Of a stretch of 64,000 bases of DNA, positions 47,111-56,172 are shown piece after piece. How positions within the stretch are numbered: position 1 is the first letter of the stretch; every line of letters starts with the position of its first letter. The notes below the pieces were generated by a model, which was given only the letters and a program-made list of their open reading frames with translations, searched no databases and had not been told where the DNA came from. The position numbers and the translations under genes are program-made. The stretch comes from Apoda limacodes (taxonomy: Eukaryota; Arthropoda; Insecta; Lepidoptera; Limacodidae). The DNA lies in contig OX291544.1 of assembly GCA_946406115.1 (NCBI GenBank), positions 18,307,521 to 18,371,520 of the forward strand. The letters run 5' to 3'.

Positions 47111-47173
47111 ATGTCAATGTCATACTACGCCTCAATTATATAAGAGTTAAGGAAAAGCCCGTTTTAAATTAGT
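47111..47173 (+). promoter_or_regulatory. Core promoter and upstream motif of paralog 3
   Basis: ATGTCAATGTCATACTACG begins at 47111, TATATAAG is at 47137-47144 and the initiator-like TTAGT at 47169-47173, 29 nt before the ATG. The motif is 13 nt closer to the TATA box than in paralogs 1 and 2. Confidence 0.6.
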
Positions 47174-47201
47174 GATGTGTTTGAATAGGAAATCACTTGA
47201 A

Positions 47202-50200
47202 ATGAAGAATACGGTAAGTACCAATCAAGTTGTAGGATAATAATAATATGGCCATTAACCAAATAGTGCATATTTTAGGTATGTAAATAAAATGTTAGTG
47301 ACCCAAAAGTGTTTATATTTTAAGCCGGCAAACAACCTAAAAATAATTACTTTGTTTTCAAATTAATTAAAAGCATTTTACTTTGCATTACACTTATACA
47401 GTAGTATTGTGATAGTGACTCAAGCAAAAACAAAAAAACTAGCTTTGTATGAAGTGAACGTAAAAGTTTTTTGGACCACTCGATAGAAGTAAAACCTTTT
47501 GTTTATTTTGATTAAAAAGTTTTAGATCCTGCCCCTATTTATATGTTTCTCTCATGCCTATTAGCTGTAATTTAGTTCCCCCTTAGGTCACCTTAGAGGA
47601 CATTAGGACAGTCAGACGCGGTCTAAGTTAGTGCAACAAAGTACATTATTTGAGGTAAGTAATAGTCATTCCTTTAAGGTTATAACACGAGTTATGTTTC
47701 TTTACCCGTCATTAAGACAAAACAGCAACATAATACAATATTTTATATATAAAAGTAAACAATGTCAAAGTTGATAATGTTATTCAGCAAAGTTGTATCT
47801 ACATTCCGACCCCAAAATAAAAAAATTGTAAACCTTCCATAGGAATGTCACGTAAAACTTTCGATGGTTTAATGAGACAGTATTAACAATAAAAACTTTT
47901 TTATTTCAGACACTGTTTGCTGCCATCATAGTCATTAAATTAGTAAAATCAGAAGATGTGATCACTCCTTTAGAATTATTAACAGTTACTTCAACAATAT
48001 CTTTTCATGATCAAGAAAATACTAATATATATTCATCCATAGATAATGAAGTAATAACTTCTACTGTGGTTCCTAAAGAACAAACAACCATATATGTTGA
48101 TAATTTGCCCACATTACTACCAGCTAATTTGGAAAGTAACGTGGACTTACTCGAAAATAATAAAACAGCTAACATATTACTAATAGAAACAGAAAGCACA
48201 ACAACGCCCACTTATTCTCATACAATTACTAAAACTAATGCCAGCGCAACTAAAAGTAATAAAAGCTTGGAAACTTTTACCAGGTTAATACCAGAATCAA
48301 CGTCAACTGTACCAGCAAAAGAACTTGTACATAACATATACAGTGATGAAAAATATACTGATAACTACATCCCAGTATTTCCTACAGAACAATTTACATC
48401 AATCTCTTCGTCGACCAGTGCTAATGAGAAATCTTTTAAAACACTTGATAATTTGAACTCAGTTTTAGATATCTCTGAGGTGAAATTTTCTTCTTCCAAT
48501 CCAGTATTTACTAAACTTAACGCAATTTCCCATCTAACACTACGAGCTTCACGGTACTTGCCGATCTTTTCTACTCGTCCACCTTTGCTTACTCCAAACA
48601 AATCTCTATATCCTACTATGAGTCCAAAATTAACACCACAGCCATTGGCACTGTCAACTTATCATCCAGTTAGGCAAGATTTTTTACCATATTCTCCAAT
48701 TGCTACCTCACTTTTTGCAACTGAATCCAAATTAAAGGCTACACAAATAACACGTATTCACGACTTCGAAGATAATTATGATTTGTAAGTAAAGCCACTG
48801 TTTTAAAGTTTCTATCTATAAATATTTTTAAATTTTATTAAAGAAATAATCCATGTCCCTCATGTCAAACTCTGACTTATAATTTGTCTAGAATTGGCAA
48901 AGGGGGTAAATTATTCTGTCCCTGGTCTTGAATATTATAGCTTATTGCTTGCCTCAATTACCTTAATAACATGCCGATCCCACTCTTAAGGCACGTTTAT
49001 ATGTTGTTCTTGCCCGGAAACAATATGTTACAATCAAAGCTGTTCGAAAGTATATCTACCTAGGTCTGAACAACAGGTAGAAAGAACTTCGAAAAGGAAA
49101 CAGGCAAAAGAATTCAGTTGTCCTAGGCGACATTCGAATACGTCCTGCCTGTCATGACCTACGTCGCAGGACACTAAAAATGAGCGTGATCCACAAATTA
49201 AAAGTCACTTAGCGAGCTATGGAGAAGACTATGCTTAGTCTCTGTTTAAATAAAATGGTCAGAAATGAGAAAATCTGACGAAAGACTATAGTAATCGACA
49301 TAGCTCACATAATAAGCAAGCTGAAATAGCAGTGGGCAGGCCATTTCTATCGCAGAACCGATGAGACAGATACACCTTATGTTATGATGCGGGTGTGTTT
49401 CCAGCCACTGGTCAATTCTTCGGGAACAAAATTCTTGACGTTATACATATGTCACAGCCATCTGGTAAAATTAGCCTGTTAATTGAGCGCCTAGGCAGAT
49501 CGTTGAGTATGGAAAAGAAAATATCATATACCTGAACGCTCGGCTCGCTTCGCTCGTTACTCATATACGTTAACAAAAGGGAAACTGAACCTAACCTAAC
49601 AGACATGACTTATACAGTGCAATTTCTGTTCCTTTCTTTCCATATTTGACGATCTGCCTAGGCGCCCAATTAACTAGCCAGATTTAACCAGATGGCAGCG
49701 ACACATACTTATTCAACTGTTAATTTCAATTAAATATAAATTATTATCATATTTAAAAATATAACTATATAAAAAGTTATAGACGTCCAAGCAATAAACA
49801 TAAACTCATTTCTTAATTACATTATGACTAGAATATAAAATTCAAGATTATTCATAAAAATAGAAACAAAATACTTGCTTCACTTTTATATACTTAAATA
49901 ACTTGGTTAAACTTTCTTTCTTTTACAGAGATGGATTTGATAACAATATTGAAATCGAAGAACAAGAAATCCCTCATAATTTAAGAATCACAAAGAACAT
50001 TGACAGACTCGCTAAAAGTAACAACTACCGACCTTACATTAAAGAAAATAATGGCAGAAACTATGCAAAAAAAACGTTTTCAGCAGAATATTTTGAAAAG
50101 GTAAGAGAAAATGAAAGCCTTTTACTCTAGAAATTAAGATAAACACACTTAAATAACTTACAGAAAACTTGTATTAAAAGTTGCATATTATAATTACGTT

Positions 50201-52873
50201 CAATTCAATACCCACGGCATAAGTGTAATGTGTAATTGCAAATAGGATATTACCTATAGATAAAAAATAGTTTCATAGACTAAGGACGTAATACAACAAC
50301 ACTGTTTGTTTTTCTTTTGTTCTCGTTTGTTTTTCTCTCTTGTAAATTTTTTGGATTTGTAACCTCTTTCTGCATCTTTCGGTATAAATTGACTCACATA
50401 ACCGTGTAGATTATCAAGAAATTTAAAAATAATAAAACACTCGTAGGAACCAATGAGCGGAATGAACATAAATATATTTAACAAATACATAAATATAACA
50501 GTGGGTAATTAGACCGTGAAAGTGTGATGTAATTTTTTGGGTAAAACAAACTACATTATACATCATCCAATCCCCGAAAAAATTAAAGAAATTAGGACGT
50601 CACTACTTTTACAGTCTAATAACACAATCTATATCTCCACTAAGGTAAAATATAAAGTCAAAAACACCATGTTAAAATTACTTTTCACCTCTCCAGCACC
50701 AAAAGGATGTTTTTGCTGTTCAAAAACAGTGGGCAAAGCGATTTTTGCTGCGAGCGTGAGACAAAGTAATACAACGTTCGAATATTACCTTTTGGAATTT
50801 TGCGATACTGAAAAAAAACAACGCTATGTTTGGTTTAGAAACATATTAAGTATAATGAAAAGCATAACTACATTGCATTTTTTCATTGTTGACGTACTTA
50901 ATATTCATGAATAATAAATACTTACTAATAATTAATAGCGTTTATTTCAAAAAAAAAATATGCTTTGTTTTCGATAAAAGTGTCATACAGTAAATTTCTG
51001 AACGCACGTTAAAAAAAAAGAAAGCGAAATAACGCGAAATTAATTAGTTTATTGACGTACTCGTAAATATTTTAAGAGCTCGTAAGAGCTAAGACAAAAA
51101 GGGTCTTATGCTGAACTAAGCTTTTTACCAGAGAAATCACGTGAAAGTGAAGTCTTACAGCATACGAATTGTTCAATAAATTGGCGACTTTCAAAAGGTG
51201 CTAATGTTAAAAAGAATAGTTACAAAGTATAGTAGACAGAATTTGTAAATTAGAATAAACTTATTGCTTAATATGGCCTTCAGTGTGTTCCTTGCCTATC
51301 AATTGTGAAAAGATAGTTACAGTTTTTACTATGTTATCAGGTTCCAAATGCATATTTTCTGCTTTACTAGAAATAAGAATTTATATTATGATGGATATTT
51401 ATTAAGTACATATGCTATAAAAAAAAACGTTTGTTTTATGCAAAACCACAGAGTTGTGTTTTTTATCATAGAATGCTCAGACCTGTATCTAACTATTCAT
51501 CAGAGTCGATATTTCTCTTTCAATCGTCGGCTCCGTAGCTGAGTGGGTAATTTATGACCCAACTGCTGAATCGAGGGGCGTGGGTTTGATTCCCGCACAA
51601 ACAAACATTCATGTGACGAACATTTGTGTTTGTCTTGAGCCTGGATGTTTTCTATATATAATATGTATGTATTTACAAAAAAAAGTATATAAATATACGT
51701 ATTTGTATCCGTTGTCTGGTATCCATAGTACAAGGTTTGCTTAGTTTGGGACCAGATGGCGCTGTGTGATATATTAGTGTATCTATATTTACATATTTAA
51801 TTGATAATAACTATTAAATACTTTTAATCTGCTTGACCTATATCCGTTGTCCACAACAGTAGTTGAAAATTAAAAATTTAAAAAGCCAATTCATAATTAT
51901 ATTATGTAAATCAAAACAATATTATTGACACACAAATGTTAATTATGTGTTACCGGATTTATGTTATTTACATGCATTAAAATATAATTTTAGCATTTAG
52001 GTAGAGTTACATTAACCAAATGATACACCGACGGTAACATAAAAAATCTGTCAAAGCGTGTCATACACGTATTAAAATAGGGTTCTGTAGAGTGATCATT
52101 GCGGATTGAGGATATATGGAAACTTGAGACAAATAATAAAGAAATTAAAATTTCATAGGCATTTTAGACCTATCTAACAATACTCCACTGAATGGAGTCT
52201 TACAATAAATGTATGAAGAGCTATCCTTTATTGTTTTTTTTTACTTTCATTTCAAAACTGCATGGCGGCTCACATTAGAAACTTTCTTATAAAATTTCAG
52301 AGACGGCAGAATTATAGGGTTGTGACAAAGAAGAAACCTCCAGTGTTACATTTCTAACATTTAGCAACAGAACTTAAAAAACCACCCCTTATGCTAGAAT
52401 GGGACTCCAGAAAATCTTGCGTTACTAAAATAATTCATAGGTTCAATGCTTTAATAAATATTTTTTATCAAATTTGTCGTGTTGATCACAGAATCCAAAC
52501 AGCCGGGTGATTTGTAACGCTAGTGGTGATTGTTTTCAAGTCCATCACCATTTCCATTGCTGCTCACGTAAATATTCTGCACCATTCAATACCTACGCGA
52601 TAGAACTTAAGCTGGAAAATCACCTCGCAAGTTTTAGGGACAGCTCTCACCGAGGCGCGACGCGGCGTGAAGCGGCTTGAAGATGCGCCGCGCGGCGCAT
52701 TCCAACGCCGCACGTCGCGTCGCGTTTCGGTAAGAGCTGACCCTTATATCTAATATTGATCAAATGATTTTTTTTTTCAGATCGCATCGCTACCTACATC
52801 ACCTCCTGCATCTGAAATATTTGCTCAAGCTCTTGAATGGCTTTTGTCTAGAGACTTACTAAGACTAAAATAG
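47202..52873 (+). CDS. Secreted Thr/Ser-rich protein, diverged paralog 3 (four exons, 383 aa)
   Basis: Exons are 47202-47213 (ATG AAG AAT ACG), 47910-48784, 49929-50100 and 52781-52873. Introns are 696, 1144 and 2680 nt, all GT-AG, with phases 0, 2 and 0; the joined frame is open to TAG at 52871. The first four codons plus exon 2 give the signal-like start MKNTTLFAAIIVIKLV; FAAI is shared with paralog 1. Exon 2 is Thr/Ser/Pro-rich without cysteine, exon 3 is charged (DGFDNNIEIEEQE), exon 4 encodes a short hydrophobic/basic tail (FAQALEWLLSRDLLRLK). It lacks the C-terminal block of paralogs 1 and 2. If intron 2 is retained, the frame stops at once at 48786, giving a 296-residue form. Exons 1 and 2 are secure; exons 3 and 4 rest on splice-site and frame agreement. 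The introns hold an RTE fragment, a foldback element, a SINE and a MITE. Confidence 0.75.
47540..47650 (-). repeat. Dispersed repeat in intron 1 of paralog 3
   Basis: Reverse complement of 5300-5395 at high identity (GCGTCTGACTGTCCTAATGT, 'acctaaggggg', 'aaattaca'). It lies inside the 696-nt intron. Confidence 0.65.
49030..49380 (+). pseudogene. RTE-like reverse transcriptase C-terminal fragment (intron 2 of paralog 3)
   Basis: Broken frames read VRKYIYLGLN (49042 onward), VIHKLKVT near 49190, RAMEKTMLSL, VIDIAHIISKLK and QWAGHFYRRTDE near 49330. These match the C-terminal region of RTE/BovB-type RTs (usually Y-x-Y-L-G, MTYG, QWAGHI-R). Multiple stops are present; it is inert intronic debris in the sense orientation. 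Confidence 0.65.
49450..49703. mobile_element. Foldback/MITE element with about 70-bp terminal inverted repeats
   Basis: Arms 49450-49519 and 49633-49703 pair at about 85%: TGTCACAGCCATCTGGTAAA at the left and its inverse at the right, both with GCGCCTAGGCAGATCGT. It lies in intron 2 of paralog 3. Superfamily unknown; target duplication unclear. Confidence 0.8.
50537..50914 (+). other. 125-codon open frame in intron 3 of paralog 3
   Basis: The frame is open from TTG at 50537 (no early ATG) to TAA at 50912, with AATAAA immediately after. It contains SPAPKGCFCCSKTVGKAI and FEYYLLEFCDTEKKQRYVWF. I do not recognise the sequence. It could be a decayed retrocopy or an alternative exon; equally it may be chance. 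Confidence 0.25.
51529..51770 (+). mobile_element. tRNA-derived SINE, copy 1 (intron 3 of paralog 3)
   Basis: The tRNA-like head has an A-box TAGCTGAGTGG at 51536-51546 and a B-box GGTTTGATTCC at 51583-51593. The body carries 'catttgtgtttgtcttgagcctgg', then an AT microsatellite and a tail TTTGGGACCAGATGGCGCTG. It is too diverged from a tRNA for a cloverleaf, so it is a SINE rather than a tRNA gene. Confidence 0.8.
52637..52743. mobile_element. 107-bp GC-rich MITE with TTA target duplication
   Basis: Imperfect inverted ends: GGGACAGCTCTCACCG at the left, and the right end reads GGGTCAGCTCTTACCG inverted. They are flanked on both sides by TTA (52634-52636 and 52744-52746), the target size of PIF/Harbinger elements. 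It sits 37 nt before the acceptor of exon 4 of paralog 3. Confidence 0.75.
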
Positions 52874-52888
52874 TTAATATTAGGTAAA

Positions 52889-52906
52889 AATAAATATCGT
52901 AATAAA
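52889..52906 (+). terminator. Polyadenylation signals of paralog 3
   Basis: AATAAA occurs at 52889-52894 and again at 52901-52906, 16 to 33 nt after the stop codon, matching the short 3'UTR of paralog 1. Confidence 0.6.
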
Positions 52907-52909
52907 GTA

Positions 52910-53688
52910 TTTGCCTACTGCAAAATAACTGGTTTTATTGTTCCTTGAAAGGCACTTGCAGAATTAATCATTCAGTGCATATTGTGAAATCAATCGACAT
53001 TGTATTGATAAATAAATAAATCAACCTTGTTGTGTACAATGACTCACATTACCTACATAATACTAGTAGATCTCATTATACTTATTGTAAGTAGTAGATT
53101 ACACTAAGGCTAGCCAACCGAGCATCTGACTAATGAAATTTATTAATTGTTAACGGGTCGAAGAATTAACCGTCCGATGACGTTTTGATCGGCCAATAGC
53201 TGCCCGACTTGCTGACCCGCGCAACTTCGTTTGCGCCACATATATAAAATAATAATCTTAAACTGTCATTTTAGCCGTAGTTTTTGCCTTAGCCGGACCG
53301 AACCATCCATGCATAAGTTTAATTAATTTAAATAGTTTGTGTCATTATTTTGTGAAAAAAAACACTATCGCGATGTTTATGGAGTAGCGCGCCATCTTGT
53401 GATAAGCAAAAGGTATTAACCGCAGTCGATTCTTTGTAGTACAATGACTTTGATAGAGACTTTATGTTTGCATCTTTGATATTTCCTAAGATAATCATTG
53501 AAATTATATAGTGCAATGAGTCATTTCAGTCTAAATTAAATAGGTACGTAAAATTTATAATATACGTAATTATTTAGATAAAGAGATTTTCTATTACGAA
53601 CAAAAAACCGCCGCCCGGCACCTATCTTTTCAGTTTTCCGACGTAAAGCGCTTCATTTTTTATCAGTTATATCTAGTAAACTATTAGT
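52910..53688. other. Noncoding DNA after paralog 3
   Basis: No gene is supported and no repeat is recognised. Confidence 0.45.
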
Positions 53689-53760
53689 TTAAATCATATA
53701 TGTAATGTAAGGGCAATTTAATGTTCATTAAATTGCCCTTACATTACATATATGATTTAA
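53689..53760. repeat. Perfect palindrome, 34-bp arms, 4-nt loop
   Basis: Arms 53689-53722 and 53727-53760 are exact inverse complements with the loop GTTC. AT-rich ends, GC-richer centre (AAGGGCAATT). Confidence 0.95.
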
Positions 53761-54677
53761 GTACATTAAACCAAGGTAACTAACATGCTTATTTGAATAA
53801 GATTGATTGATTGATAAGTGCGAATGAGAAAACAGCTTTGCAAGTCACGTAATATTTTTATTAATAATTTAAATATATAAATGGTTGTTGTGAGTCGACC
53901 TTAAGACATAGATTAGGTACTATCACGGATTTTTCATAGAACCTTCTAAGAGGAAAAATCTTTAGCTACTTCGTGAATGTGAGGTAGTATTGGAGAATAC
54001 CTTAAATGAAAAGGTTCAACAATTGGATTTATTTTGGTATATGCAAAACGTAAAGTTAGGTTACAAATTTAGCTTAGAGCTAGGAACCTAGTACCCAGTA
54101 CGGATGCGCGTGTCCTGGCGAGGTGTAGGACTTAGTGCTATGTCAGCACAATTGCTTGTATAGCGATATCGCTATAAATCTATCCATACATTTTCTGCTA
54201 ACTAACTTTATGTATTTAAGAGGATACGATTCACGGCGCCTCGCAGCGTGTTTCACACAAACGACTTGCCTACTTGTATTGGACATTTTTAGATCTCATA
54301 CTGTTAAATTTTGTAGGCATCTATGGTTTTCCAAAATCCTAAAAAAAGTTTTTATTAACTTTTAATCTTATCCCAGATCGTTTGTATGAAAAACTAGAAT
54401 CCTGTATAGCTTTTAACTGGCACACTGCAGACCTAGATATTTAATCCTAGAGCACGTCTTTAAAATTTCATAGTGTTTCATTTGTAAGTGTCAAAAATAA
54501 GTGGGAAATTTGTTTGTATGAAGCACGCTGTGAGGCGCCGAGAATCATATTCTCTTAAGCAGCGCACGCCACAAAAGGTCTCAGAGGAGACATTTTCTTC
54601 CGTTTTTTAAAACATTTTTCTTTATTTTACCACTCCTATTAGTCTTAGCTTAATATCCTATGCTTCTTTCAGATAAT
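53761..54677. other. Noncoding DNA
   Basis: No supported feature. A short frame at 54135-54365 has no domain that I recognise. Confidence 0.45.
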
Positions 54678-55217
54678 CGTTGGGGCAAAGGTTGCTGCTT
54701 TACAAGTCGCAAGTCCGGCCCCATATGGAGTACTGCTGCCATCTCTGAGCGGGTGCACCCGGATACCAGCTTGGCCTTTTTGACTCGGTTCAACGACGGG
54801 CTGTGAGAATTGTTGACGATCCCAAACTCACTTGCGGTATCGAGCCCTTAAGTCTAAGGAGAGACTTTGCTTCCCTGTATGTGTTCTACCGCTTGTACAA
54901 TGGGTTGTGTTCTGAGGAATTGTTTGAAATGATGCCCACGGCTACTTTCTATCATCGCACCGCTCGCCATCGGCAGGGAATTCATTCTCACACTTTAGAA
55001 CCGAAAAGGTCGCGTACAGTGTGCGGTTTCAGAGAAACTTCCTCCCGCGAACGCTTAGGTTGTGGAATGAGCTCCCTGCCAAGGTTTTCTTTAAGGACTA
55101 CGGTATGGGGTTTTTCAAAAAAGAAGTTATTAGATTTCTGAAGAGTCGGCAACGCGCGACTGATACCCCTGGTGTTGCAGTCGTCCATAGGCCACGGTGA
55201 CCGCTTACCATCAGGCT
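54678..55217 (+). mobile_element. CR1/Jockey-like RT C-terminal fragment, copy 2
   Basis: It reads the same C-terminal region as the 32.5 kb element (YNGLCSEELFEMMPTATFYH, then a frameshift at about 55020 from inserted bases after RSRTV). The homology ends within the tail at CTTACCATCAGGC; the poly-A is missing. It starts near 'gggcaaaggttgctgc'. Confidence 0.85.
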
Positions 55218-56080
55218 TTAAATCAGACTGGTAGTTCTAAAGATTACCCATTAGAAACAAAAACACTATTTATACATAATATTATAGTATAGATTACGAA
55301 ACGGCAAATTATTACTTAAACCCTAATAAAGTACGTCTAAATAAATTAAAGAAATGATTTTGCTAATGTCTTAAAAACAGGCATTAATTAAAAAATAATA
55401 TTGTTTTATTATAATTTAGTGTAGGTAACACAGATTTATACATAGCATTATTAATTTAAGGAAATTGAGCTTAGCACAAATTATAATATCTTCGCCTAAG
55501 AGGTCAATAAGACTATTCCAGACAACTATAGTTTTGAGTAAATGACGTTTTAAAAATTTAAGGGCCTGCGCAAAGTACATTTTACTTTGTATCGAAACCA
55601 CTGTTTTATTCGCCTTCATCATAACAGCTATATGTGTGCTGAATTTCAGCTCGACCCGTCCGGTGGTTGGAGCTGTGCGTTGATAGTTCACTCAGTCAGT
55701 CAGTAATAGTTACTTTGGGCTAACGCTAACTTTAACCCGCGACTTTATTTACGTAGAAGGTGAAAATATTTTTTAAAAAAATACTAACCGCTCTTCCCCC
55801 TCATGACTGCCAGTCGGTCTTTCACATCATAAATGTGTGCACAGCACTTAATCAATATTTTAAGATTAACATATGTTGTCGCAGTCTTTTTTTTCAATTT
55901 TTAAAGGGAAACAATTCTGTCATACATGATTTTTGCGTTTACGCAGCGCACGCAGCAGGAAGCTCTCAAAATAAAAGAAACCCTCCGATTTTGAAACATT
56001 CTTCATTGGTGCTCCGCTCCAATTGGTCTTAGCGTGATGCTATATAGCATTTAGGCTTACTTGATGAATGGGTTATCTAA
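55218..56080. other. Noncoding DNA
   Basis: AT-rich, no supported gene. Some stretches around 55600-55690 ('cagctcgacccgtccggtggttggagc') resemble retroelement tails but were not assigned. Confidence 0.4.
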
Positions 56081-56172
56081 CACTGAAAGAATTTTCGGAC
56101 CAGTAGTTCCTGAGATTAGCGCGTTCAAGCAAACAAACAAACAAACTCTTCAGCTTTATAATATTAGTATAG
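56080..56172 (+). mobile_element. RTE-like retroelement 3' tail
   Basis: 'cagtagttcctgagattagcgcgttcaag', a CAAA run, 'ctcttcagctttataatattagtatagat' form the familiar end of RTE-type elements in Lepidoptera. Only the tail is recognisable. Confidence 0.5.

Noticed and set aside
51529..51600. tRNA gene
   Set aside because: A- and B-boxes are present, but the arms do not pair into a cloverleaf and the sequence continues into a SINE body and tail.
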